The translations under genes were made by a program, and so were the position numbers. 64,000 nucleotides of DNA, from contig CAWIUG010000049.1 in NCBI GenBank assembly GCA_963839165.1, positions 124,001-188,000 of the forward strand, in the 5' to 3' direction. Under the pieces are notes generated by a model. That model made no database searches. It saw nothing but the letters and a program-made list of their open reading frames with translations, and was not told the DNA's origin. The DNA comes from DATFVA01 sp963839165 (GTDB lineage: Bacteria; Bacteroidota; Ignavibacteria; Ignavibacteriales; Ignavibacteriaceae). Position 1 is the stretch's first letter. Each line of letters starts with the position of its first letter. Of this stretch, positions 37,301-45,320 are shown piece by piece.

Positions 37301-37453
37301 ACTAAAATCATCTGTAACGCCTTCTTTAAATTCATGTCGGCTAGCTTCTAAAATCTTTGGGTCTTTATATAGCTCTTCAAGACTCTGCCAGTAATTGACA
37401 TCGGGTGTATTTTCTGAATTGCCGGGGTTTATATTGTCCTGATTTTCAGACAT
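34382..37453 (-). CDS. actB: Alternative complex III subunit ActB, Fe-S protein (B1+B2)
   Basis: A 1023-residue periplasmic iron-sulfur subunit. A twin-arginine signal with a lipobox (SRRKFLALVGASAALAGAGC, about 58-77) follows a typical ActB N-terminal segment (YWQSLEELYKDP). Domain B1 (about 95-740) is homologous to molybdopterin oxidoreductases but has only the Fe-S motif CTACANACG...CSKG and no visible pterin ligand. Domain B2 (about 780-1023) carries four cysteine clusters (CLGCGECVIAC, CQHCDHAPCENVC, CVGTRYCSNNC, CTFC...CQEAC) for Fe-S centres. ATG 37453 is preferred behind AGG; a GTG three codons earlier is possible. Upstream lies a 66-codon small gene overlapping by eight bases. Confidence 0.96.
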   Translation of the reverse strand: MSENQDNINPGNSENTPDVNYWQSLEELYKDPKILEASRHEFKEGVTDDFSPLKLPGLSRRKFLALVGASAALAGAGCSDYRDKGDIIPYIKKPEEITLGKANYYASTCTACANACGILIKTREGRPIKVDGNPDHPVSKGKICSKGHANILNLYDPERLQGPGKRNGAVVGEISWQNADTEITAALARAGSKEIAIVTKRIYSPTGKKALDEFKSKYPSTKIYSYELFNNAIKNSAWQKSYGTGSFPLIKWDKARIIIALESDFLGTDGNTVENARLFAEGRDVSDLKNFNRLYVVEGNMSLTGSNADYRMRLNPSAQYELVEMLISELGGGGQGTSAEAFSQKHNLPVKTVKHIISDLNKYRGNSIIYAGYNLPEEVHLAVNHLNDMLGNDAMYRSDQSEYEVLPLSSKEEWTSLVSIMQNGNVGAVIHYDSNPVYHLPDDLGYKDALEKVPLVISLTESENESSEQADYILPINHTFESWGDAKTRTGFSSLQQPVIWPIFDTRQKEAVLLNWLNGDPSQFDYKVYHKYLMQNWKDNIYSSLKPEMDFDRFWFGILQDGAASTNESSGSNATFNTSADRSAGSKLDELTGYTIVLRESYATGDGSFANNGWMQELPHPVSKITWDNYGAVSNATAKELGIKSDDLVDIEVDGRRLQVPVFIQPGSADKTITIELGYGRSKVGIVGSGVGFNANVLLSKDGGISPWIYSGASVKKTVSTYKLVTAQEHHAFDKDLTRDAVEKRNIIREGTLAEYKKNPGFIREKSEEENKSLYPEYQYTGLKWGMSVDLNKCLGCGECVIACHSENNVPIVGKDQVEKGREMHWLRIDRYYSGSIDEPKVSAQPMLCQHCDHAPCENVCPVVATTHSPDGLNQMVYNRCVGTRYCSNNCPYKVRRFNFFNFRDHFRDSYQENNMFNLLYNPEVTVRSRGVMEKCTFCIQRIMEARADAIRENRNLKGSDVKTACQEACGTSAIKFGDINDKESEFHKYRNHELGYYVLDFVNTRPNVTYIAKLRNTHSEEV

Positions 37454-37646
37454 TCTTTTCACCTATTTTTGTTCTGCTTACGGCATCAGGATTTATCGCT
37501 ATCACCACCTCTTTATCCTTCTCTTTCTTTCTCAAGAAAGAAAATGGTATCGACTTAACTACTAAGTAGCCGAAAACTCCTGTGCCAAGAGAGGAAAAAA
37601 ACTTTTTGCGATTTATTTTTTTGAAATCTGATTTCACTATTTCCAT
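37446..37646 (-). CDS. Small protein between actA and actB, 66 residues
   Basis: Not recognised. ATG 37646 is well placed behind AGGAGATGAA. The product begins MEIVKSDFKKINRKKFFSSL, with a twin-basic NRKKFF motif and a single hydrophobic segment (SSLGTGVFGYLVVKSIPFSFL, about 18-40), then a short positively charged and variable tail (RKKEKDKEVVIAINPDAVSR...). It resembles a Tat-type signal-anchor or a one-helix small subunit. Its stop overlaps the actB start by eight bases, and actA ends 11 bases before it, so it is embedded in the operon and likely translated with it. A role as an accessory or assembly protein of alternative complex III is inferred from location only. Confidence 0.6.
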   Translation of the reverse strand: MEIVKSDFKKINRKKFFSSLGTGVFGYLVVKSIPFSFLRKKEKDKEVVIAINPDAVSRTKIGEKNV

Positions 37647-37657
37647 TTCATCTCCTG

Positions 37658-38227
37658 TTAACGGTGACATGCCCAACAGTTATCGGGACCTTTAATTATA
37701 CCTTTAACGTCAGGCAGACGTTCGGGGGCATTCCTATGACAATCAAGACACGCAGACATTGTAAACGAGCTTACCTGCAAAACCTTATCCATATTCCTCA
37801 CTTCACCATGGCAGTATATACAGTCTATTCCCTTGTTAACATGAACACTGTGATTGAAATAAGTGAAGTCGGGTGTCTTATGAATTCTTTTCCATGGAAG
37901 TGCTTTACCCGCATTATAATATGCGGTAAGTTTCTGAATTTCCGGTCTGTCTTTCCGTGCTATCTGATGACAGTTCATACAGGTGCTAACCGGTGGTACC
38001 ATTGCATGCCTTGATTTTTCAACCCCGGTATGACAGTACTGGCAGTCAATCTTCATCTGTCCTGCATGAAGGTTGTGTGAGAAGTTAATCGGCTGTGTCG
38101 GTTGGTAGCCAACACCGTCACGTTCAGCTTTACCAGCAAAATAGGTTATAGTAAAAGAGGCAAGTACAACAAAGATCGTAACCGGAACACGGATCCGCAG
38201 GGTATAATCAAGTAAAGATTTTTTCAT
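37658..38227 (-). CDS. actA: Alternative complex III subunit ActA, pentahaem cytochrome c
   Basis: A 189-residue membrane-anchored multihaem cytochrome. After an N-terminal helix (VTIFVVLASFTITYFAGK, about 16-34) there are exactly five CxxCH haem motifs: CQYCH, CMNCH, CIYCH, CLDCH and CWACH, matching the pentahaem ActA of Rhodothermus marinus. The extra histidines (INFSHNLHAGQM, FNHSVHVNKG) can serve as distal ligands. It is the first gene of the act-cox cluster. The ATG at 38227 is preceded by GGGAAT. Upstream is a 220-base leader with a promoter and a terminator-like hairpin. Quinol-derived electrons from ActB are expected to leave the complex via ActA and ActE. Confidence 0.97.
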   Translation of the reverse strand: MKKSLLDYTLRIRVPVTIFVVLASFTITYFAGKAERDGVGYQPTQPINFSHNLHAGQMKIDCQYCHTGVEKSRHAMVPPVSTCMNCHQIARKDRPEIQKLTAYYNAGKALPWKRIHKTPDFTYFNHSVHVNKGIDCIYCHGEVRNMDKVLQVSSFTMSACLDCHRNAPERLPDVKGIIKGPDNCWACHR

Positions 38228-38330
38228 TAGTTATTCCCGAGATTGCAGGTTGATTTTTGAACAATAAAAATCCTCATACAGGTGTATCCGTACCTGAAAA
38301 AAATCTCGTCTTTATAATTTATTTAAAGGT

Positions 38331-38371
38331 AAAAAAAGCTCTCACCACAACCTTGAGAGTTGTGCTCAGAG
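38331..38371 (-). terminator. Terminator-like hairpin in the act operon leader
   Basis: On the minus strand CTCT (38368-38371) and CACAAC (38359-38364) pair with GTTGTG (38346-38351) and AGAG (38339-38342) across a small internal loop, with a seven-base apical loop and a run of seven T (38331-38337) right after. It sits downstream of the promoter and 104 bases before actA, where it could end transcription early (attenuation) or end a short leader RNA. Confidence 0.5.
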
Positions 38372-38456
38372 ATAGTATAATTTTAACAAAGTGAATTTCA
38401 GTTAATCTCCAAACTTAAAAAATTATGTATATAATGCAAAAAAGTTTAATGCTATA

Positions 38457-38485
38457 ATTATACTTTAAAGCACTAATTTCGGCAA
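38457..38485 (-). promoter_or_regulatory. Sigma70-like promoter of the act-cox cluster
   Basis: TTGCCG (38480-38485) and a perfect TATAAT (38457-38462) are 17 bases apart on the minus strand. Transcription would start near 38450, giving a leader of about 220 bases before actA. Confidence 0.6.
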
Positions 38486-38775
38486 CTTTTTAGAAGTAAA
38501 TCGGGACCCGTTATGGGAGACTTTAATAAGTGACCCATGGGTATAAATATTATTTATTTTCTTCCCTCCTATCGGACGATTCTGTAGAGTATTTCAACGA
38601 TTTTATCACCCTCGTTAAAATAATTATTCTATTTATGGATTTAAGTGACATAAAGGGTAAAGTGCGCTGTCTTTAATGGATTTGAGAATAGTTATTGGCG
38701 GAAGGCTCGTTGGAGTGCGGCAGGATACTCGACAAAAGAGATATAAGCTTCAGGGTTTGATAATGTATGGTTACA

Positions 38776-40182
38776 TTAAAAAAGCTTATTAAAAAATGAA
38801 GCAGTATGTTCAATCATAACATCTGTGCTGAATCTTTTTGCCCCATATTTTAACTGAAGCATACATCCGGGATTACCGCATAATACAATTCCTGCTTTAG
38901 AATCCTCGATGTTTTTCATCTTATCTTCAAGCAGCTTAAGTGAAGTTTCTGTATGCAGGATGTTATATATACCTGCGCTTCCGCAGCATTTTGTTGAATC
39001 TTCGAGAGGAATTATACTTAGCCCCTGAACAATATTCAGAATAGCTCTTGGTTCATTATAAATTTTTTGGGAGTGAACAAGGTGACATGCATCGTGATAT
39101 GTTACACTCCTGTCCTGTGAGTTTCTTGCTGCAGGTAATTCAATCTCAGATAAGAATTCGCTAAGGTCTTTTACTTTTGATGAGAATTCTTTTGCGGCAC
39201 CAGAAAGCTCCGGATCATCTTTGAATATCTCACCATATTCTTTCATGAAAGCACCGCATCCTGCCGAGTTTGAGATAAGGTAATCATATTTATGCCTGCC
39301 GAACGCTTTAATATTTTTCTTCGCCAGTTCTTTTGCTGTCTTCATGTCACCGTTATGCGCATTGAGAGATCCGCAGCAGGTCTGTTCTGAGGGAGAGATA
39401 ACCATTGCCCCTAACTTATTCAGCAGTTCAACGGTGTCCTTATTTACTTCGGGTAGAAGCACATCCATAAGGCAGCCAATGGAGAATGCCAGACGGTATT
39501 TCACTTTATTTGTTTCGGCTTCCTTGTATGATTTTTTTGTAGGAGGTGTACCGGCCATATGTGTTCCGGGTGTGTCCGTCAGCGCTGATGCGGGAGGATT
39601 AGACTCCCTGATAAATTTATCGCTGAAGTCACAGGGTATCTCGGGAGAGAATTGTTCAACTTCGGCCAGGCCTGGGAAAAGTTTATTGAGTATGCCGGTG
39701 GAACGAACAAGTTTTTGAAGTCCTGATTGCTGGTAAAGCCTTAACAGCCTTGCCATAAGCCGTAGCGCGAACCTGTTGGGAATTATCGCTTTAAGAAAAA
39801 AGGACTTAACAGGTGATGAATAACCCTGGCGGTCTACTTCCACCCGGGCCGCTTCAACCATCTCTCCGTACTTAACACCTGCCGGGCAGGCAGTCTCACA
39901 GGCCTGACAGTCAAGACAGAAATTCATTTCGTAAGCAAATGTATCAGTAACCTGCAGAGTTCCTTCCGCAACATATTTTATTAATCTTATCCTCCCCCTT
40001 GGCGAAGATGTTTCGTTCCCGGTAAGTTGATAAGTAGGACAGGAACTCAGGCACATTCCGCAATGTATGCATTGTGTGTAAACGTCAGTCAGCTTCTTTA
40101 TTTCATCTAAAGAGTTAATTTTATTTATATCCAGGATATTCTTAAAGGGTAAATTTTTTATCAGCAGAAAACAGTACTTCAC
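38776..40182 (-). CDS. glcF: Glycolate (or D-lactate) oxidase iron-sulfur subunit
   Basis: A 468-residue cytoplasmic Fe-S protein. Two [4Fe-4S] ferredoxin motifs appear at the start (CIHCGMCLSSCPTY and CLDCQACETACPAG), and two cysteine-rich CCG domains later (PSEQTCCGSLNAHNGD and DSTKCCGSAGIYNI, with HDACHL before the second). This is the GlcF architecture, passing electrons from a flavoprotein to the quinone pool. It starts at GTG 40182 and overlaps glcD by 41 bases; no other ordinary start codon lies before the first cysteine cluster. With only glcD and glcF, and no glcE, the substrate may be glycolate or another 2-hydroxyacid such as D-lactate. Confidence 0.9.
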   Translation of the reverse strand: MKYCFLLIKNLPFKNILDINKINSLDEIKKLTDVYTQCIHCGMCLSSCPTYQLTGNETSSPRGRIRLIKYVAEGTLQVTDTFAYEMNFCLDCQACETACPAGVKYGEMVEAARVEVDRQGYSSPVKSFFLKAIIPNRFALRLMARLLRLYQQSGLQKLVRSTGILNKLFPGLAEVEQFSPEIPCDFSDKFIRESNPPASALTDTPGTHMAGTPPTKKSYKEAETNKVKYRLAFSIGCLMDVLLPEVNKDTVELLNKLGAMVISPSEQTCCGSLNAHNGDMKTAKELAKKNIKAFGRHKYDYLISNSAGCGAFMKEYGEIFKDDPELSGAAKEFSSKVKDLSEFLSEIELPAARNSQDRSVTYHDACHLVHSQKIYNEPRAILNIVQGLSIIPLEDSTKCCGSAGIYNILHTETSLKLLEDKMKNIEDSKAGIVLCGNPGCMLQLKYGAKRFSTDVMIEHTASFFNKLF

Positions 40183-41569
40183 ACTTCGGTTTTAGTGTAA
40201 ATATTTTCCCGGGATTTAGAATGTTATTTTCATCAATCGATACTTTAATTTTTTTCATCATCTCCAATCCGGGTATCCCTGCTGCGCTCTCAAGGAATTG
40301 TTTTTTAGCCAGACCGGTGCCATGCTCTCCTGTTATTGTGCCGCCCATCTTTATAGCTTCATCAAAAATGAATTCAAATGCACGATGAGCTCTCGTAATT
40401 TCATTCTTATCTCTTTCATCGGTAAGACAGGTAGGATGAATATTACCGTCGCCCGCGTGTCCGAAATTTCCAAATACAACATCAAATTTGCGGGCTGCTT
40501 CGTTCACTTTTTCAATCATTACAGGCAATTCGCTCCTTGGTACCGTAGCATCTTCCAGTATTGTTGTGGGCCTTTTTCTTGCTAGTGCACTGAACGCCGT
40601 TCTTCGTGCAGTTTTCAGTGCCTCTGCTTCAATCTTATCACGGGCAGATTTCATATACGAGCAGTTATTCCTCTTCAATATTAATTGGATAGAATCGGCA
40701 TCCTCCTGAACCGCGCTTCCCCTTCCGTCAACCTCAATCAACAGAACAGCCTCGCTGTTAACAGGAAGTCCGATGTGAGTATAGTCCTCCACACAATTAA
40801 TCGTTGTCTTATCGAGAAATTCCATCATCGATGGGGTTATGTGAGCCGATATGATTCCTGCTGCGGCACGGGCTGCATCATCCAGTTTATCAAAGTAAGC
40901 AAGAAGGGTTATCGAATAGGTCGGTTTGGGTATCAGTTTCAGCAATATTTTCGTAATGATACCTAGTGTTCCTTCACTTCCTACTATAAAATCTCTCAGA
41001 TTATACCCGGCCACATCCTTCATATTCTTACCGCCGGTTTTCAGCAGATCACCGTTCGGAAGTATCATTTCAACGCCAAGCACGTAATTTTTTGTAACAC
41101 CATACTTAAGACCTCTCAAACCTCCGGCATTATTGGCAACATTTCCGCCTATGGTACAAACATTAACGCTTCCGGGATCAGGAGGATAAAAAAGTCCCGA
41201 TTTCTCAACTTCACGCTGAAGCAATCCTGTTATGACTCCAGGCTCAACCAGGGCGGTAAGGTTTGCCTGGTCTATCTCAAGTATCCTGTTCCACCTTGTC
41301 ATAACTACTACAACAGAATTCTCAACAGGGACCGCTCCACCACTCAATCCCGTCCCCGATCCTCTGGGTACAATAGGGAACCCTTCGCTGTTTGCAAGTT
41401 TCACAAGATCAGATATTGCTTCTTCTGATTGTGGGAAAACTATCGCTTCGGGAGATTGGGTTATCAGGGGTGTGGCATCGTACGAATATGTTATTTTGTC
41501 TTCAGGGGAATCGGAGAAATTATATTGTCCGACGATACTTTTAATTTTCTGCTTTACAGAAGGATCCAT
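40142..41569 (-). CDS. glcD: FAD-linked 2-hydroxyacid oxidase (glycolate oxidase subunit GlcD-like)
   Basis: A 475-residue flavoprotein of the GlcD/DLD family. The FAD-binding signature is intact: PRGSGTGLSGGAVP, PPDPGSVNVCTIGGNVANNAGGLRGLKYG and VGSEGTLGIITKILLKL. The C-terminal cap has GNFGHAGDGNIHP (metal and substrate His) and GEHGTGLAKKQFL. It oxidises a 2-hydroxyacid (glycolate or D-lactate) at the membrane face together with the following Fe-S subunit. A gap of nearly 100 bases separates it from the zinc-ribbon protein. The pair may detoxify glycolate or lactate; nothing in this window makes either. Confidence 0.92.
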   Translation of the reverse strand: MDPSVKQKIKSIVGQYNFSDSPEDKITYSYDATPLITQSPEAIVFPQSEEAISDLVKLANSEGFPIVPRGSGTGLSGGAVPVENSVVVVMTRWNRILEIDQANLTALVEPGVITGLLQREVEKSGLFYPPDPGSVNVCTIGGNVANNAGGLRGLKYGVTKNYVLGVEMILPNGDLLKTGGKNMKDVAGYNLRDFIVGSEGTLGIITKILLKLIPKPTYSITLLAYFDKLDDAARAAAGIISAHITPSMMEFLDKTTINCVEDYTHIGLPVNSEAVLLIEVDGRGSAVQEDADSIQLILKRNNCSYMKSARDKIEAEALKTARRTAFSALARKRPTTILEDATVPRSELPVMIEKVNEAARKFDVVFGNFGHAGDGNIHPTCLTDERDKNEITRAHRAFEFIFDEAIKMGGTITGEHGTGLAKKQFLESAAGIPGLEMMKKIKVSIDENNILNPGKIFTLKPKCEVLFSADKKFTL

Positions 41570-41665
41570 TAATTGTATGATTTCAGATTAGAATTTTTAA
41601 CTTCTGTCCGGGATTTTTTTATGGGGGCAAAGCATTATCGACAATATGAGATGATCACTGGGATT

Positions 41666-41950
41666 TTATGCTACCCGGCTCAGGATCAGTCTGACCACCA
41701 GGGCGATAATGACTGCCACGACTATATATATAAACAGTGTCTGAACTGATTTAATCGTAATGGCTGCTGTTGATCGATATCCTCTCCATCCACATTGCTT
41801 ACACCTGTATAGCTTTAGAAAAGATATCCTCTTTACAAGTTTTTCTTTCCAATTTCGTGAATGCGACCTGTAAATAGTACCGGAAGAAGAGCATGAAGGG
41901 CATCGTTCAAATACGGGATTTTTTCGCTGGATGAATGTAAAGGATTTCAT
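41666..41950 (-). CDS. Small zinc-ribbon membrane protein
   Basis: About 94 residues. A zinc ribbon is likely: CPSCSSSG near the N terminus and CKQCGWRG about 35 residues later, the pattern of two CxxC knuckles. A C-terminal helix (IYIVVAVIIALVVRLIL) anchors it in the membrane. I know no function; a membrane-tethered zinc ribbon may bind RNA, DNA or a protein. The ATG at 41950 follows AGGAAAG; an ATG at 41971 gives seven extra residues. The gene is between ctp (91 bases away, with a perfect hairpin GGGAGCA/TGCTCCC at 41993-42010 in the gap) and glcD. Confidence 0.6.
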   Translation of the reverse strand: MKSFTFIQRKNPVFERCPSCSSSGTIYRSHSRNWKEKLVKRISFLKLYRCKQCGWRGYRSTAAITIKSVQTLFIYIVVAVIIALVVRLILSRVA

Positions 41951-42041
41951 CTTTCCTATCGATAATTCCATAGGTTAAAATATCCGCAGACAGGGAGCAT
42001 TACTGCTCCCCTCATTATGATTATTAAAAATATGATTTTTT

Positions 42042-43694
42042 TTATTGATAATTCAATAGTTTGTTGTATTTTTTATCACTTGAGAGAACTGATAACGCTG
42101 CCTGAAACTGGGGATCATTATCAAGCGCTTCCTTAATTCTTCCCTCAGAACCAAGGTATCGTGTAGCCAGCTCAGATTTCAACTCCTTGATTATTTCTGA
42201 TTTATAGATCTTAAACTCGCTTCCATCTATCTGTCCGAACTGATCTTTAAGTTTTTTGAGCTCTGAACGTATTGATGAATCCAGTTTCTTTTTATCAGCA
42301 TCCGCAATAAGCTTATTGACTGCTTTTTCCGCATCCGAGCTGTATTCAAAGTTCTCGTCATTAAGGTATTTCTCAAATTCGGAGAATAATTTTTCATCTT
42401 TGATGGAGTTGAAATTCTCATTCTGATGTTTGTAATAAAAATGATCCGCGAATTTGAAGAACATACCTTTGGCAAGCAGGTCCTGTGTTACACCGCCTTC
42501 AATCTTATACTCTACCGTTGAATCGGGAGAAATACCGCCAGCACCGTAAACGGGACGTTTATTGTCTGTCAGGTATTTGCTGTTGAGTATTGAATCGGCG
42601 TTGGTTATAACTTTATTGTTTTCCGAATAGTTGATTTTCTGAATGCATCTGCCGCTGGGAGTGTAGTATTTTGCGGTGGTAATTTTTAAAGATGAATTAT
42701 AGCTTAAAGGTGTAATTGTCTGAACCAATCCCTTGCCGTATGATTTGGTTCCGATGATTACTCCCCTGTCGTGATCCTGCATTGCTCCGGCAACAATCTC
42801 CGAAGCGGAGGCTGAACCCTGGTTAATAAGAACTGCCAGCCTTGCATTGCCCACAAATGGCTCCTGGTCAGCATAATAATGATTAACATTTGTATCATCC
42901 CTGCCTTTGGTGGTAACAATAAGATCTCCCTTGGGAAGGAACTTATCGCATATATCCGCGGCTACGTCAAGCAGTCCTCCCGGGTTTCCGCGAAGGTCAA
43001 GCACAATTGATTTAATTTCTTTCTTTGCCTTCAGTTCTTTAAGCGCATCCAGTACTTCAGAAGCAGCCGACCGGCTGAAGCTTGATAATTTAAGATACAC
43101 GTTATTGCTGTTTTCAGGTACGAAACCATAGTAAGTCAGGTTCTTAACAATAACTTCCTCTCTTATCAGGTTAAAGTTAACTGTATCCTGATCTTCATTC
43201 CTTACTATTTTAAGATTAACAGCCGTCCCTGGCTCACCTTTTACAAGCTGCGAAACCTCGTCGATATTCTCAGGGGTTATAGCAACACTGTCTGCAGCTA
43301 TAATCTGATCACCTATCCTTATTCCCTGTCTCTGCGCCGAATATCCATCCAGCACCTCAACCACCGTTACTGCGCTGCCTCTTACACCGATTGAAATACC
43401 GACTCCGCCGTATTTACCGTTTGTAATAAGATCAATCTCATCTTTTTTATCCCCATCAATAAATATTGTATAGGGATCGAGCGTGTTCAGCATTCCTTCA
43501 ATGCCGGCCTGCATAAACTGTTCAGGGTTAATATTGTCAACATAGTTTAGAGATATCTCTTTATAAACCTTTCCAAATAAGTCAATGTTCTTTGAAATCT
43601 GGAAATAAACATCGTCCTCACCCGGGAAGAAGCCTGAGAATAATAGTATTACCAGCACACCGGTTAAATATGATTTCCAATGCTTCAATTTCAT
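42042..43694 (-). CDS. ctp: C-terminal processing serine protease (CtpA/Tsp, S41)
   Basis: A 550-residue exported protease with an N-terminal signal (LTGVLVILLFSGFFPG). The central part has the N-terminal dimerising helices (MQAGIEGMLNTLDPYTIFI), a PDZ domain (GVGISIGVRGSAVTVVEVLDG... GIRIGDQIIAADS) and the S41 catalytic core, with the nucleophile in NQGSASASEIVAGAMQDHDRG and the general-base Lys in TKSYGKGLVQTI, the Ser/Lys dyad. A long C-terminal tail (about 430-550) is helical and charged. It degrades or trims periplasmic proteins. It is one base past the tmk start boundary, so transcribed with ybbR and tmk. Confidence 0.93.
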   Translation of the reverse strand: MKLKHWKSYLTGVLVILLFSGFFPGEDDVYFQISKNIDLFGKVYKEISLNYVDNINPEQFMQAGIEGMLNTLDPYTIFIDGDKKDEIDLITNGKYGGVGISIGVRGSAVTVVEVLDGYSAQRQGIRIGDQIIAADSVAITPENIDEVSQLVKGEPGTAVNLKIVRNEDQDTVNFNLIREEVIVKNLTYYGFVPENSNNVYLKLSSFSRSAASEVLDALKELKAKKEIKSIVLDLRGNPGGLLDVAADICDKFLPKGDLIVTTKGRDDTNVNHYYADQEPFVGNARLAVLINQGSASASEIVAGAMQDHDRGVIIGTKSYGKGLVQTITPLSYNSSLKITTAKYYTPSGRCIQKINYSENNKVITNADSILNSKYLTDNKRPVYGAGGISPDSTVEYKIEGGVTQDLLAKGMFFKFADHFYYKHQNENFNSIKDEKLFSEFEKYLNDENFEYSSDAEKAVNKLIADADKKKLDSSIRSELKKLKDQFGQIDGSEFKIYKSEIIKELKSELATRYLGSEGRIKEALDNDPQFQAALSVLSSDKKYNKLLNYQ

Positions 43695-43695
43695 G

Positions 43696-44322
43696 TTATC
43701 CTATCTCCTTCTTCTCTAAAGAATTTATTTCTTCAAGAATATCATTATGAATCTCTCCGATTGATTTCATTCCATTAATAACTTTCATCCTGCCATTCTG
43801 GTCAGCAATAAAAAGGTAGCCTGCCCTGACCCTCTCATAGAATGACGAGTCAGATCCTTCGATCCTGTCAGGATCAAAGTTCCTCATCAGTTTCTTTCTT
43901 CTGTCAGCTTCTTCAACGGTAATGTCGATAAAAAATGTGAGGTCAGGTACCGTCTCGCCGATTGCCAGACTGTTTATATGATTCACCGAATCAATATCAA
44001 TTCCTCGGCCGAAACCCTGGTAAGCTGTTGTGGAATCATGAAATCGATCCGAAATTACATAGATTCCCTGATTAAGATAAGGTCTAATTTTTTCCCTGAC
44101 AAGCTGAGCACGTGCTGCAGAGAACAGGAATATCTCCGTCTCCATTACCATATGATAATTTTTTTTATCGAGCAGTATCGATCGTACGAGCTCGGATATT
44201 TCTGTTCCTCCCGGCTCGCGTATTATTTCAACTTTTTTATCGTGGTCAATAAAATATTTTTTCAGCAGTTCAACCTGAGTGGATTTTCCGCAGAAGTCAA
44301 TTCCTTCAAAGGTTATAAACAT
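43696..44322 (-). CDS. tmk: Thymidylate kinase
   Basis: A 208-residue kinase that phosphorylates dTMP to dTDP for DNA synthesis. The P-loop reads FEGIDFCGKSTQVELL, with Phe-Cys in place of the more usual Gly-Ala/Ser, seen in this phylum. The DR(F/Y) motif is VISDRFHDSTTAYQG, which orients the substrate, and a LID-like stretch follows (DITVEEADRRKK). Length is normal. GGAGA precedes ATG 44322. It is in operon order ybbR-tmk-ctp with 18 bases to ybbR and only one base to ctp. Confidence 0.96.
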   Translation of the reverse strand: MFITFEGIDFCGKSTQVELLKKYFIDHDKKVEIIREPGGTEISELVRSILLDKKNYHMVMETEIFLFSAARAQLVREKIRPYLNQGIYVISDRFHDSTTAYQGFGRGIDIDSVNHINSLAIGETVPDLTFFIDITVEEADRRKKLMRNFDPDRIEGSDSSFYERVRAGYLFIADQNGRMKVINGMKSIGEIHNDILEEINSLEKKEIG

Positions 44323-44340
44323 AAAGGAGAGTCTCCAAAT

Positions 44341-45252
44341 TCAATTAAATTTTTTAATGATATATCTTAATCTTTCAGGTTTGATATGTTCAAGTGAGGT
44401 ATTCTGAGGAACGTCCACTTTCGGTACTATGCTTCCGAGAGTATCAAGAACGATATCTCTGTAATTGACGTATGCTTTTATATTGCTCTTGTCCATCTTG
44501 CCAAGCAGATCTATCCCGGCTCTTATTCCTACAGTGATTTTGTTGGGAAGCAGAACAACCTCTCTGTCGATAGGCAGGTCAATTATCTGAACATCAATGT
44601 TATCAAAATTCTTATCAACTATTTTCTGCACATTAAGGTAAACCTTTACTTCTCTGTCTTTATATATAACCCCCGGAAGGTCTTCAAGCTGAACCTGTCC
44701 GGTGAGAATATCATCCAGTTTTTCAAACAATTTCCGCTTCGTATAAACAAAGTTTAGGTTTCTTACCACGCTCCTGGGTCCGTAAAGAGTAGTCGAATCA
44801 GGTACCACTTGTATGGGAGTTGCGAGTCCATAACCTGCTTTGAAATTCAGATTCAAATCAGGTACTATCGCAACTTTTTTCATAAAATCTTTTTCAACAT
44901 AGAATGAAAGGGTATCAGGCATCATATCTATAACTTCAATATCCGATGAAAGCCACTGGTTCTCTCCCAGGAAATTATAAAGATTAACGTTGATTCTGCC
45001 GCTGTCTTCCACGGAGATGGTGTAGTCGGATTTTGTATTTAGATTTACACCGAGAAGCTTCCAGCCCTGACCCTTTAGCTTGACAGATATATTATCAGGT
45101 ACTCTTGTTGCAGTGGAATATCCTGTGGGAAAATTCACCAGCTTCACAGGCACATTCACCGTAGCGTAATAATCATTCGAAAGCGAGATAGAGATCCATA
45201 ATATTATTGAGAAAATAAATGAAAGGATTACTATGTGCAGATTTTTTTTCAT
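44341..45252 (-). CDS. YbbR-domain membrane protein (CdaR-like)
   Basis: A 303-residue protein with one N-terminal membrane helix (IVILSFIFSIILWISISLS) and then three or four YbbR-like beta domains facing outward. Family stretches are VNVPVKLVNFPTGYSTATRVPDNISVKLKGQGWKLLG and DSTTLYGPRSVVRNLNFVYT. In Firmicutes the YbbR protein CdaR regulates a diadenylate cyclase (CdaA); no such gene is adjacent here, so the role is open. It leads a short operon with tmk and ctp. The terminator of the BMC unit lies 15-45 bases upstream, so this operon must have its own start nearby. Confidence 0.85.
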   Translation of the reverse strand: MKKNLHIVILSFIFSIILWISISLSNDYYATVNVPVKLVNFPTGYSTATRVPDNISVKLKGQGWKLLGVNLNTKSDYTISVEDSGRINVNLYNFLGENQWLSSDIEVIDMMPDTLSFYVEKDFMKKVAIVPDLNLNFKAGYGLATPIQVVPDSTTLYGPRSVVRNLNFVYTKRKLFEKLDDILTGQVQLEDLPGVIYKDREVKVYLNVQKIVDKNFDNIDVQIIDLPIDREVVLLPNKITVGIRAGIDLLGKMDKSNIKAYVNYRDIVLDTLGSIVPKVDVPQNTSLEHIKPERLRYIIKKFN

Positions 45253-45265
45253 CTCTTAAATATAA

Positions 45266-45294
45266 ATAAAAAAACTCCACGGTGAAGCGGAGTT
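45266..45294 (-). terminator. Rho-independent terminator after the microcompartment genes
   Basis: On the minus strand AACTCCGC and GTGGAGTT form an eight-pair stem (with one G-T pair) and a six-base loop, and TTTTTTTATTTATATTT follows. It begins 27 bases after the stop of the long BMC gene. Confidence 0.9.
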
Positions 45295-45320
45295 CTCTTG
45301 CATAAATATAAACACAATTT

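Larger units (their letters stand above)
38228..38775. other. Intergenic region before the act-cox cluster
   Basis: About 550 bases between the actA start and the glcF stop, both on the minus strand. It holds the promoter (38457-38485) and leader hairpin (38331-38371) described separately. From 38486 to 38775 I see no gene, no RNA and no terminator for glcF; a short palindrome ACCCATGGGT near 38530 and an inverted repeat AATGTA/TACATT near 38763 are present without a T-run on the appropriate side. Confidence 0.5.

Noticed and set aside
41993..42010. GGGAGCA/TGCTCCC perfect hairpin after ctp as a terminator
   Set aside because: There is no T-run after the stem on the minus strand, so it is at best a rho-dependent or processing hairpin.
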